Positions 1-7,199 of a stretch of DNA of 35,964 nucleotides are shown here, one piece after another. Origin of the DNA: an uncultured Blautia sp. (GTDB taxonomy: Bacteria > Bacillota > Clostridia > Lachnospirales > Lachnospiraceae); assembly GCF_934371575.1 (NCBI RefSeq), contig NZ_CAKRNY010000038.1, forward strand, positions 1-35,964, given 5' to 3'. Numbering within the stretch: the stretch's first letter is position 1; every line of letters begins with the position of its first letter. Below the pieces are notes generated by a model, which made no database searches, was not told the DNA's origin, and saw nothing but the letters and a program-made list of their open reading frames with translations. The position numbers and the translations under genes were made by a program.

Positions 1-150
1 GGTTTCTATGTAATCAGAGGGTCACAGTCCCTCTGTTGAAGGACTAACCGCCTACCGTTATGGCAACACCCATATAATAATTATATCAGCTTTGGTAAGG
101 AAACACAACCTGGATATTTAATAATAGAATTAATAACATTTTAATAATAA
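1..150. other. Unassigned 5' flank with a 7-bp hairpin
   Basis: No coding region is supported here. A perfect hairpin, CAGAGGG (15-21), 7-nt loop, CCCTCTG (29-35), is followed by a moderately GC-rich stretch to about 73 and then AT-rich sequence. It may be the end of a structured RNA or leader cut by the window edge. I could not match it to a tRNA, a T-box or any riboswitch I know. Confidence 0.3.
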
Positions 151-195
151 AAAACAGGAACAACTAATTCCTTCGAATTAGTTGTTCCTGTTTTT
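151..195 (-). terminator. Rho-independent terminator of the fructokinase gene (probably bidirectional)
   Basis: There is a perfect 20-bp inverted repeat with a 4-nt loop: left arm 151-170, loop cttc 171-174, right arm 175-194. Read on the minus strand, it lies just past the fructokinase stop and runs into a T-rich tract. The plus strand also has a T-run after the stem, so it could stop transcription from either side. Confidence 0.85.
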
Positions 196-225
196 ATTGT
201 TTATACGTTATATTTTTTATGTAGA

Positions 226-1200
226 TTATCTGCCACTCTTTGCAATAAATTCCTCAACTTCTTCGCGAGTTGGCATGACGCGGAGAGCACCCTTGCGGGT
301 AGTGATGAGGGATGCACCTGCGTTTGCAAAGGTAAGCATTTCCATCAGGTTCTCATCTGTAAGGTCCTCCAGACCGTGCTCCAGAACATAGTTCAGAATG
401 CTGGCACAGAAGGTATCTCCGGCACCTGTGGTCTCAATGGTGTTCTCCTGAAGGAATGGAGTGCATTCTACGCGGCGTCCCTTGTAATAAGCGCGGCTTC
501 CGTCTTTACCCATGGTGATAAGAACCAGAGGGATGTGATATTTCTCTTCAATCAGTGCAGCACCCTTGTCGTAGTCTGTGGTATCAAAAAGGAATTCCAC
601 TTCGTTGTCAGAAATCTTCAGAACGTCACATTTGGTAAGACCGTACTCAATCTCCACACGGGCATCCTCAAGGGATTTCCAGAGTGGCGGGCGCAGATTG
701 GGGTCAAAGGTGATGATACAGCCGGCTTCTTTTGCCACCTCAATGGCATGACGTGTAGCTTCACGTACTCCCTCATGGGTAGAAGAGAGAGTTCCGAAAT
801 GGAAAATACGGGAGTCGCGGATCAAGTCATCCGGAACCTCATCCTTTGTCAGCATCATGTCAGCGCCTGGATTACGGTAGAAGGAGAAGTCTCTGTCTCC
901 ATCCGGATAGGTGTGGACAAATGCCAGTGTGGTATGTACTTCTTCATCCATAATAAGAGCTCTTGTATCAATTCCAACTTCTTCAACAGCAGCCTTCAGC
1001 TGGTTTCCGAACATATCCTTTCCAACTTTTCCAATAAAAGCGGTCTTCTTGCCAAGGCGCTCAAGCATAGCCAGAACATTACATGGAGCTCCGCCCGGGT
1101 TTGCTTCCATGATCGGGTTGCCCTGTGCGCTGGTTCCATTCTCTGTGAAATCGATGAGAAGTTCGCCAAGTGCAGTTACGTCGTAGTTTCGATTACTCAT
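226..1200 (-). CDS. PfkB-family carbohydrate kinase, probable fructokinase
   Basis: A 324-residue cytosolic ribokinase/PfkB-family sugar kinase, the usual length for fructokinases, phosphorylating a hexose (most likely fructose) with ATP. Visible motifs are the N-terminal NPGGAPCN substrate-binding signature (about 34-41), FDPNLRPPLW in the middle, and the C-terminal TTGAGDTFCA signature (257-266) with the catalytic-base Asp262 and anion-hole GAGD. I chose the ATG at 1198-1200 because an AAGGAGG site sits 8 nt upstream. The in-frame ATG nine codons earlier has no such site. The gene is monocistronic, divergent from the branching-enzyme-like gene, with its own promoter and terminator. Family assignment is secure. 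Fructose as substrate is inferred from resemblance to ScrK-type enzymes, and another sugar is possible. Confidence 0.9.
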   Translation of the reverse strand: MSNRNYDVTALGELLIDFTENGTSAQGNPIMEANPGGAPCNVLAMLERLGKKTAFIGKVGKDMFGNQLKAAVEEVGIDTRALIMDEEVHTTLAFVHTYPDGDRDFSFYRNPGADMMLTKDEVPDDLIRDSRIFHFGTLSSTHEGVREATRHAIEVAKEAGCIITFDPNLRPPLWKSLEDARVEIEYGLTKCDVLKISDNEVEFLFDTTDYDKGAALIEEKYHIPLVLITMGKDGSRAYYKGRRVECTPFLQENTIETTGAGDTFCASILNYVLEHGLEDLTDENLMEMLTFANAGASLITTRKGALRVMPTREEVEEFIAKSGR

Positions 1201-1241
1201 TGAAAAATCCTCCTTAGGTGTTTTCAAAATTATATAACAAT

Positions 1242-1270
1242 AATTTAACGCAGAGGGATGTATTTGTCAA
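1242..1270 (-). promoter_or_regulatory. Candidate sigma-A promoter of the fructokinase gene
   Basis: On the minus strand, TTGACA (1270-1265) is followed after 17 nt by TAAATT (1247-1242). It lies about 40-70 nt upstream of the chosen fructokinase start. Consensus -35, optimal spacing, fair -10. Confidence 0.55.
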
Positions 1271-1321
1271 ACAAATTTCTTTCTTTTTCCCGCTTAAAAT
1301 GGTAAAATAGAAATATCAAAA

Positions 1322-1351
1322 TTGTAGTCGGATTAACTGAAGAATTATAAC
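1322..1351 (+). promoter_or_regulatory. Candidate promoter of the branching-enzyme-like gene
   Basis: TTGTAG (1322-1327), an 18-nt spacer, then TATAAC (1346-1351), upstream of the gene starting at 1417 and in the divergent intergenic region. The match is moderate. Confidence 0.4.
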
Positions 1352-1416
1352 AATATTAACATATTTTAGGGAAAATCCGACAGTCCGTGAAAATTGGCGG
1401 GGAAATGGAGAGACTT

Positions 1417-3699
1417 ATGAGCAAAACAGTATATGATTATATGGACTGGCCAGAAATTGAAGCGGTTGTATATGGGGAAGAGACAGCGCCAAGAGATGTG
1501 ATGGGACCAAGGCTTACACCGGATGGTGTACTGATACAGGGCTTTTTTCCGGAAGCCAGAGCTGCGGCTGTGGTTACAGGGCGCAAGAAATATGAAATGG
1601 AACTGGAGGACGAGGCTGGCTATTATGCAGTGCTGATCCCAGGGAGAAGGATTCCGGATTATGAATTTCAGGTAGAGTTTGAGAAGGAGACGAAGAACTT
1701 TAAGGATGCCTACGCATTTGGCGGACTTCTCACAGAAGAGGATGAAAGAGCCTTTCTTGGCGGTGTATATTATGAAGCCTATAAGAAAATGGGCGCGCAT
1801 CCCATGGTGATAGATGGTGTAGCTGGCACTCATTTCGCAGTGTGGGCACCTAATGCAGTTCGGGTAAGTGTGGTTGGCGAATTCAATAATTGGGATGGAA
1901 GAGCACTTCCTATGCATAAGATGCCCATGTCAGGTATTTTTGAACTTTTTGTCCCGGGAGTAAAGGCGGGAGATGCCTATCGTTATGAAATTAAGGCGAA
2001 AGGGGATGTGCTCCTTCAGAAAGCAGATCCTTATGGAAACAGAACCCAGCCTGCACCGTTGTGGAATTCTGTTGTGGCAGATGTTTCTGATTTTACATGG
2101 AATGACAGCAGCTGGATGGCTGAACGTAAGAAATACGATGACCGCAGGCAGCCGGTTTCCATTTATGAGACAATCATGGGACAGTGGAAATCAGGAAAAG
2201 AGCTGGTGACTTTTGCAAAAGAAAAGGGATATACCCATGTGGAACTTCATCCGGTTATGGAGTTTCTGGAGGATGGCTCAGACGGATACCCTACATCTGC
2301 ATACTTTGCAGTCAGCACACGTTATGGCACACCAGCAGAATTTGCAGCACTGGTGGATGAGCTTCATCAGGTGGGAATAGGCGTGATCCTGGACTGGTCA
2401 CCGGCACAGTTCCCAAGATACGCAGGAGGTCTGGAGAAATTTGACGGAACACCTCTTTATGAAGTGAAAGACCCGGAAATGGCAGTCCATCCAATGTGGG
2501 GCACCATGCTTTATAACTATGACAGCCCTATGGTTATGGATTTCCTGATTTCCAATGCCTGTTTCTGGCTGGAGGTCTTCCATGTGGACGGGCTTCGTAT
2601 GGATGATGTGGATGCCATGCTTTATCTGGATTATGGAAGAAAAGATGGCTGGACGCCGAATATGTATGGCTCTAATGAGAACCTTCATGCTATTGAATTT
2701 CTGAAGCATCTGAATTCCATTGTGAAGAAGCGTGATCCAGGGGCACTTCTGATCGCACAGGAGGATGGCCTGTGGCCGGAGCTGACTGACAGTGTGGAGA
2801 ATGATCACATTGGATTTGATTATAAGTGGAGTGGCGGTTGGACAAGAGATTTCCTTTTTTATCTGTCTGTGGATCCGATTTTGCGGAAGAATTATCATGA
2901 TCAGCTGACGTTGTCCACCTTATACGCGTATTCCGAGCATTATATTCTTACACTTGGAAGCAGAGACGTGGGAAGTCTGGAAGAATTTATGGCGAAGCTT
3001 CCAGGAGATGAGAAGCAGAAGCTGGCTCAGGTGCGAGAGGCTTATTCCTATATGATGGTTCATCCCGGCTGTAAAATGATGGCGCCGGGGGCTGCTATAC
3101 CGGAGGGACTTGCCAAATGCATTCAGGCGTTGAATACCCTTTATAAGAGTTCGCCTGCACTTTATCAGATGGATGATGAGTATGACGGATTTGAGTGGGT
3201 TCAGCTGATGAAATATGAGGAGAATGTGATCACCTTCCTTCGTAAGACAGAGAAACCAGAGGAAACTCTGCTTGTAATCTGTAATTTCGCGGCAGTACCC
3301 CATGAGAACTATCAGGTGGGAGTTCCCTTTGCTGGAAAATATAAAGAAATTTTTAACAGTGATGCAGCAGAATTTGGCGGCGAGGGTGTAGTAAATTCCC
3401 GTGCGAAAAATGCAAAGGCAGAAGAGTGTGATGAACGGGAGCATTCTATCAAAGTGAAGCTGCCGGCACTTGGCGTAAGTATTTTCAGCTGTACACCTGG
3501 GAAAGCACCAGCCAGGAAGAAAGTAACCACAGCGAAAACTACGAAAGATAAGACTGCAGGAAAAATGGTAAGGACTGTGAAGGCAAAAGCTCCAACAAAG
3601 AAGTCAGTAAAGGAAGAAAAAGCTGCGAAAGCAGAAGAAACTGTCAAGACAGAGAAAAAGGCAGAAACAGTGAAGAAAAGAGCCACAGCAAAAAAATGA
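1417..3699 (+). CDS. Glycogen-branching-enzyme-like GH13 protein with degenerate active site and Lys-rich tail
   Basis: A 760-residue protein built like a GlgB: an N-terminal module (about 1-115), a CBM48 domain (about 139-235, with FAVWAPNA and FNNWDG), a GH13 barrel (about 250-590), a C-terminal beta domain, and a tail of about 63 residues (from about 698) with about 20 lysines plus many Ala/Thr. The fold signatures align well, but key catalytic positions do not. The region I His is Gln331 (DWSPAQFP). The nucleophile Asp396 is kept (RMDDVDAMLY). The acid/base Glu of AEES is Gln448 (IAQED). The SHDEV motif of region IV is LGSRDV (about 513-518), and the GGEFGQ motif is absent. I therefore infer a catalytically inactive or altered paralogue, perhaps a glucan-binding or scaffold protein. 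GGAGAG precedes the ATG at 1417; an ATG at 1405 and a GTG at 1387 are alternatives. Confidence 0.8.
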   Translation: MSKTVYDYMDWPEIEAVVYGEETAPRDVMGPRLTPDGVLIQGFFPEARAAAVVTGRKKYEMELEDEAGYYAVLIPGRRIPDYEFQVEFEKETKNFKDAYAFGGLLTEEDERAFLGGVYYEAYKKMGAHPMVIDGVAGTHFAVWAPNAVRVSVVGEFNNWDGRALPMHKMPMSGIFELFVPGVKAGDAYRYEIKAKGDVLLQKADPYGNRTQPAPLWNSVVADVSDFTWNDSSWMAERKKYDDRRQPVSIYETIMGQWKSGKELVTFAKEKGYTHVELHPVMEFLEDGSDGYPTSAYFAVSTRYGTPAEFAALVDELHQVGIGVILDWSPAQFPRYAGGLEKFDGTPLYEVKDPEMAVHPMWGTMLYNYDSPMVMDFLISNACFWLEVFHVDGLRMDDVDAMLYLDYGRKDGWTPNMYGSNENLHAIEFLKHLNSIVKKRDPGALLIAQEDGLWPELTDSVENDHIGFDYKWSGGWTRDFLFYLSVDPILRKNYHDQLTLSTLYAYSEHYILTLGSRDVGSLEEFMAKLPGDEKQKLAQVREAYSYMMVHPGCKMMAPGAAIPEGLAKCIQALNTLYKSSPALYQMDDEYDGFEWVQLMKYEENVITFLRKTEKPEETLLVICNFAAVPHENYQVGVPFAGKYKEIFNSDAAEFGGEGVVNSRAKNAKAEECDEREHSIKVKLPALGVSIFSCTPGKAPARKKVTTAKTTKDKTAGKMVRTVKAKAPTKKSVKEEKAAKAEETVKTEKKAETVKKRATAKK

Positions 3700-3762
3700 C
3701 AATAACAAAGCAGACAGAAATAGCAAATGAGAAATAAATAGTCAATAAGTAATAAAATAGCA

Positions 3763-3816
3763 AAAAAGACTGCATTTACATATCTGAATTTCAGATGTGA
3801 GGAATGCAGTCTTTTT
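3763..3816 (+). terminator. Rho-independent terminator of the branching-enzyme-like gene
   Basis: AAAAAGACTGCATT (from 3763) pairs with AATGCAGTCTTTTT (3803-3816). An inner stem around ATCTGAATTTCAGAT closes the loop, and the right arm ends in a T-run. Confidence 0.85.
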
Positions 3817-3882
3817 GAATCTTTTTACAATAAGCAAGTAGCGAAGCAGATCAGAAATATCCGATTGATGCAAATAAAAAAA

Positions 3883-3955
3883 AGCTGGAAATGAGACTCG
3901 AACTCACGACCCCTTCATTACGAGTGAAGTGCTCTACCGACTGAGCTATTCCAGC
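3883..3955 (-). tRNA. tRNA-Thr (anticodon CGT)
   Basis: A complete 73-nt cloverleaf on the minus strand. The acceptor stem is GCTGGAA/TTCCAGC with discriminator T, the D-arm contains AGCTCAGTCGGTAGAGC, the anticodon stem-loop is CTTCA-CTCGTAA-TGAAG, and the T-loop is GTTCGAGTC. The 3' CCA is not encoded: the next minus-strand bases are TTT, part of a T-tract that can serve for termination. It decodes ACG threonine codons. It has its own promoter (4008-4036) and an unusual palindrome in its leader. Confidence 0.97.
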
Positions 3956-3964
3956 TTATGTAAT

Positions 3965-3994
3965 GATAAGTGTATAAAAGTTTATACACTTATC
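3965..3994. repeat. Perfect 14-bp palindrome in the tRNA-Thr leader
   Basis: GATAAGTGTATAAA (3965-3978), a 2-nt spacer, then the exact inverted complement (3981-3994). It lies between the tRNA promoter and the tRNA 5' end (10 nt away), and downstream of the stop of the minus-strand lyase-like gene. There is no T-tract on either side, so it is not a typical terminator. It may be an operator, an RNA-processing hairpin, or a T-less terminator for the upstream gene. Confidence 0.6.
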
Positions 3995-4007
3995 AGACAC
4001 AAAAAAT

Positions 4008-4036
4008 ATTTTAAGTTATAAACAGGTATTTGTCAA
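4008..4036 (-). promoter_or_regulatory. Promoter of tRNA-Thr
   Basis: On the minus strand, TTGACA (4036-4031), 17-nt spacer, TAAAAT (4013-4008). This is a near-consensus sigma-A promoter pointing at the tRNA, with predicted start near 4001. Confidence 0.65.
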
Positions 4037-4060
4037 GAAAATCTTGGGTAAAAATTCTGA

Positions 4061-4546
4061 TTATACGATTTTAAACCAGTCTTTTTCCTCAAACTCAACT
4101 ACAGTACAGTCATTGGCATAAGTACATTCCGGTAAAATGATCATTGCATGAAGGACATCGTTGTTTACCGGCAGAGGACATAAATGCCAGATAGCAGCAT
4201 TGATCTTTACCATATATCCTTTGGGAACAATGAAGGCCTTTGTAAGTTCCGGGACTGGCGTACCGGCAGATGCAGGAGCAACATGAATGATCATATCATC
4301 ATCCAGAGCTACAATGCCTTCCCAGGTGGTTGTGTGGTATTCTGCCATCTTAACGATTCGCTCATCTTTGCGTACGGCAATGGGAGAAAATCCCATACTT
4401 CCCATACAAGTACCTGAGATACGATCCGGATAAAATTTGTGGATTTCGCCCTGTAAAGGATAACCTTCCGGCTCACTCATGGAACAGTAGTTGCCAAAGG
4501 GAGCAAAATCTGTTGGATTAATTTTTACAGCTGTAATTTCTTTCAT
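4061..4546 (-). CDS. Ureidoglycolate-lyase-like (AllA/cupin-fold) protein
   Basis: A 161-residue soluble protein resembling the ureidoglycolate lyase family: an N-terminal FAPFGNY segment, a central strand-rich region with HVAPASAGTPVPEL, then AFIVPKGYMVKINAAIWH followed by LCPLP, matching the family's conserved stretch with Trp-His near the active site. In allantoin degradation AllA splits ureidoglycolate to glyoxylate and urea. No other allantoin gene is nearby, so the actual substrate is uncertain. The start at 4544-4546 is set by TGAGGAGG 7 nt upstream; an ATG five codons earlier is less likely. It is monocistronic with its own promoter. The family call is moderately secure, the function is not. 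Confidence 0.65.
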   Translation of the reverse strand: MKEITAVKINPTDFAPFGNYCSMSEPEGYPLQGEIHKFYPDRISGTCMGSMGFSPIAVRKDERIVKMAEYHTTTWEGIVALDDDMIIHVAPASAGTPVPELTKAFIVPKGYMVKINAAIWHLCPLPVNNDVLHAMIILPECTYANDCTVVEFEEKDWFKIV

Positions 4547-4584
4547 GGAAAACCTCCTCAAATGTAGTAAAAACCCTTGAAGCT

Positions 4585-4613
4585 ATTGTATCATGGTGTT
4601 GGAAAAAGCTCAA
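4585..4613 (-). promoter_or_regulatory. Promoter of the lyase-like gene
   Basis: On the minus strand, TTGAGC (4613-4608), 17-nt spacer, TACAAT (4590-4585), about 40 nt before the start codon. Five of six bases match in the -10, with optimal spacing. Confidence 0.6.
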
Positions 4614-4681
4614 TAAATATCATAAGGTAAAATAGCATTTCACAATTTCACAAAAGTTTTAGGCCAATGGGAAAATAACTG

Positions 4682-4710
4682 TTTTCAAATGATTCATTCT
4701 ATGATAGAAT
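4682..4710 (+). promoter_or_regulatory. Promoter of the leader ORF and probably the pot block
   Basis: TTTTCA (4682-4687), 17-nt spacer, TAGAAT (4705-4710); predicted start near 4717, about 27 nt before the 73-codon ORF. I see no convincing promoter between the later terminator and potA, so this is the best candidate for the whole downstream block. Confidence 0.5.
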
Positions 4711-4743
4711 ACACTTTGATTGCAAACAAAGGAGATGAGGTAC

Positions 4744-4965
4744 ATGTCAGGTTATTCCACCCCAGGCTTTTTTGAAAAGAAAATAGAGAGAGAGACTGCA
4801 GCAAGAGTTGCAGCTTTTTTAGGTGGGCTTGGAAGAGGTTCCGAGAATCTTGGAGCTACCGGGGTACGTTCTGACTGGATGGAGCAGGACGGACCTGCTG
4901 TTGTTGTACCTTTTTTCGAAGAATTATATGGGAATACGGGTTACCGATATAGCAATATACAGTAA
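4744..4965 (+). CDS. Small protein or leader ORF (73 aa), function unknown
   Basis: I do not recognise this protein. It has 73 residues, begins MSGYSTPGFFEKK, has no membrane segment or signal peptide, and has a Gly-rich middle and an acidic/aromatic end (VVVPFFEELYGN, ending GYRYSNIQ). AAAGGAG lies about 10 nt before the ATG at 4744 and a promoter lies just upstream, so translation is plausible. A TTG start 24 nt earlier is possible. Its last codons (from 4933) form the left arm of a long terminator stem that closes 40 nt before potA. That makes a regulatory leader ORF a reasonable hypothesis; it could equally be an independent small gene. Confidence 0.55.
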   Translation: MSGYSTPGFFEKKIERETAARVAAFLGGLGRGSENLGATGVRSDWMEQDGPAVVVPFFEELYGNTGYRYSNIQ

Positions 4966-5043
4966 TGGCGCTGTATAAACATGCACCGTGTTTATACAGA
5001 GATTTTCTGAATGTATGGCTATAGGGGTATCCCGTATTTTTTT
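4933..5043 (+). terminator. Long structured terminator/attenuator between the leader ORF and potA
   Basis: AATACGGG (4933-4940) pairs with CCCGTATT (5031-5038). The stem continues with TACC/GGTA-type pairs and TATAGC (4948-4953) with GCTATA (5018-5023). Inside sits a perfect 11-bp hairpin, CTGTATAAACA (4971-4981) with TGTTTATACAG (4989-4999). A seven-T run (5037-5043) follows at once. The left arm lies inside the end of the 73-codon ORF, so ribosomes finishing that ORF would mask it. Because potA has no visible promoter of its own, this looks like an attenuator that must be read through, not a simple end. Confidence 0.6.
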
Positions 5044-5082
5044 CGTATTTAACTAAACGTTACAGTAGAAAGGAGGAGACAA

Positions 5083-6261
5083 ATGTCTGATTCATTTCTT
5101 GAATTGAGAAATCTGAAAAAGAGTTTCACATCAGAAGAATACGTTCTTCAGGGAATCAATCTGCAAATTGAACAGGGTGAGTTTGTCACTTTGCTGGGTG
5201 CTTCCGGCTGCGGCAAGACGACTACTCTTCGCATCATTGCAGGTCTGGAACAGCCGGATAGCGGAAGCGTATGGCTGGAAGGGAAAGATGTGACTGCGCT
5301 GGAGCCCAATCAGAGAGATGTGAATACGGTATTTCAGAATTACGCCCTGTTTCCCCATATGAATGTGGCAGATAACATTGGGTATGGTCTGAAAATCCAT
5401 AAAGTTCCGAAAATCGAAATAAAGAAAAAGGTTAAGGAAATGCTGGAGCTGGTTCAGCTGGAAGGTTTCGAGAAACGAAAACCTGCTGAGCTTTCCGGAG
5501 GACAGAAGCAGAGAGTGGCAATTGCCAGAGCACTGGCAAATAATCCACGTGTACTGCTTCTGGATGAGCCTCTGGGAGCTCTGGATCTGCAGCTTCGCCG
5601 TACCATGCAGCTGGAGCTGAAGCGGCTTCAGAAGAAACTGGGAATTACCTTTATCTATATTACACACGATCAGGAGGAGGCTATAAATATGTCTGACCGT
5701 ATCGTGGTAATGAACCAGGGACGATTCGAGCAGATTGGTACTCCAGACGAAATCTACAACCACCCGAAGACCAGCTATGTGGCAACCTTTGTGGGAAATG
5801 CCAATATTTTAGAAGGAAAGGTTGTAGAAATAAATGGTTCTTATGCACAGGTTCAAATAGGTAACGACACTGTTTCCGTTTATACAGAAGAGACTGTAAA
5901 GGTGGGAGAGCTGCTTACCCTTGCAGTGAGAAGTGAAAATATTTTGCTTTATGAGGCTGAAATGGAAAATGTAGCTGAGCAAAATGAAGCTGAGAAAAAT
6001 GGCAGACTTCTTCACGCAACTGTAAAAGAGAAGAATTTTGCTGCAGGTCAGCTAAGAGTCCTGCTTGCATTGCCGGATGGTACAGAGATTACAGCCAGCC
6101 GTTTCGGAATGAACGCAAATATTCAGCCAGGGCAGCAGATCAGCTGGTGCTTTGATCCGAAAAATGCAGTTATCGTGGACAGAAATGCAGCAGATAGAGA
6201 TGCAGTGGACAGAGATGCTGCGAAGGCAGAGGGTACAAGTGCATCAGGAGGGAACCTATGA
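5083..6261 (+). CDS. potA: Polyamine-type ABC transporter ATPase (PotA family), system 1
   Basis: A 392-residue ATPase that powers an inner-membrane importer. It shows Walker A GASGCGKTT (39-47), Q-loop Gln85, signature LSGGQ (137-141), Walker B VLLLDE (157-162) and the switch His195, followed by a C-terminal TOBE-type regulatory domain (about 235-365). FQNYALFPHMNV is typical of PotA. The extreme C-terminus is a low-complexity tail with repeated DRDA units. GGAGGAG lies just before the ATG. The stop overlaps the next gene's ATG, showing translational coupling to potB. The family is certain; spermidine/putrescine specificity is inferred. Confidence 0.9.
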   Translation: MSDSFLELRNLKKSFTSEEYVLQGINLQIEQGEFVTLLGASGCGKTTTLRIIAGLEQPDSGSVWLEGKDVTALEPNQRDVNTVFQNYALFPHMNVADNIGYGLKIHKVPKIEIKKKVKEMLELVQLEGFEKRKPAELSGGQKQRVAIARALANNPRVLLLDEPLGALDLQLRRTMQLELKRLQKKLGITFIYITHDQEEAINMSDRIVVMNQGRFEQIGTPDEIYNHPKTSYVATFVGNANILEGKVVEINGSYAQVQIGNDTVSVYTEETVKVGELLTLAVRSENILLYEAEMENVAEQNEAEKNGRLLHATVKEKNFAAGQLRVLLALPDGTEITASRFGMNANIQPGQQISWCFDPKNAVIVDRNAADRDAVDRDAAKAEGTSASGGNL

Positions 6262-7199
6262 TGGGCGGCTTCAGTAACAGCCGCGGCAACAGCCAGGAAT
6301 CTGCGCCTGTAAAGAATATCCGCGGCAATAGAAAGAGTGCTGCATCCACCGGGCACACCCGCGCCACCATCTGGATGATCCTGCCACTCTACATTTTCAC
6401 CCTGATTTTTGTGGCATGTCCTCTTATTTATATGGTTGCCTTAAGCTTTGTCACCCCGGGAGAAGTTCATGGTGTGCAGTGGATCTTTACCCTGGATAAT
6501 TACCGGAAGATCCTGAAACCGGTATATTTAAATACTTTCGTCCAGTCCTTTCAGCTTGCTTTTACAAGCACTATTTTTATTACCCTGATCGGGTATCCGT
6601 TTGGCTATTTTATGGCGAAATTACCGGCAGGCGGCAAGAAGAAAGCCATGCTTCTTCTTATGCTTCCTTTTTGGGTAAATTCTCTGATCAGACTTTATGG
6701 CTGGATCATCATCCTTCAGAAAAAAGGCGTTCTGAATTTCGTTCTGAAAAAGCTTGGCCTGATCGAGAAGCCGCTGAAGATTATGTACAGTTACCCGGCA
6801 ATCGTCATTGGTATGATATATGTGCTGCTGCCATTTATGATCCTGTCAGTATATTCCAGCGCAGAAAAATTGGACTGGTCACTGGTAGAAGCCGCCCGTG
6901 ATCTGGGGGCAGGTAAGGCGAAGGCCTTCTGGACAGTCAGCTTTAAGCTGACTCTGCCGGGACTTTTATCCGGTGTGATCCTCACCTTCATTCCTTCTAT
7001 GGGACTGTTTTTTATAGCAGATATCCTGGGCGGAAACAAGGTGGTACTGGTAGGAAGCCTGATTCAGGATCAGATGACCAGGGGTAGTAACTGGCCCTTT
7101 GCAGCAGCTCTTGCAGTGATCATGATGATTCTTACCACGTTGATGATCCTGCTGTACCGCAAAATTACCAACGCGAAGGAAGTGGAGGGATTAGGATGA
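6258..7199 (+). CDS. potB: ABC transporter permease (PotB family), system 1
   Basis: A 313-residue membrane permease of the PotB/BPD type with about six helices. It carries the ATPase-contact EAA loop [14 protein letters not shown] in the last third. An unusually long polar N-terminus of about 38 residues, rich in Ser/Asn/Arg, precedes the first helix. It overlaps potA by 4 nt (ATGA) and potC likewise, so the three are translated together. An ATG/ATG doublet makes the start ambiguous by one codon; AGGAGGG stands upstream of both. Confidence 0.9.
   Translation: MMGGFSNSRGNSQESAPVKNIRGNRKSAASTGHTRATIWMILPLYIFTLIFVACPLIYMVALSFVTPGEVHGVQWIFTLDNYRKILKPVYLNTFVQSFQLAFTSTIFITLIGYPFGYFMAKLPAGGKKKAMLLLMLPFWVNSLIRLYGWIIILQKKGVLNFVLKKLGLIEKPLKIMYSYPAIVIGMIYVLLPFMILSVYSSAEKLDWSLVEAARDLGAGKAKAFWTVSFKLTLPGLLSGVILTFIPSMGLFFIADILGGNKVVLVGSLIQDQMTRGSNWPFAAALAVIMMILTTLMILLYRKITNAKEVEGLG

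Noticed and set aside
376..1203. A 275-codon plus-strand open frame opposite the fructokinase
   Set aside because: It lies entirely antisense to a gene with full PfkB signatures and shows no family motif of its own.
6123..6370. Minus-strand small ORFs near the potA/potB joint
   Set aside because: They mirror the low-complexity potA tail and the polar potB N-terminus and have no independent support.
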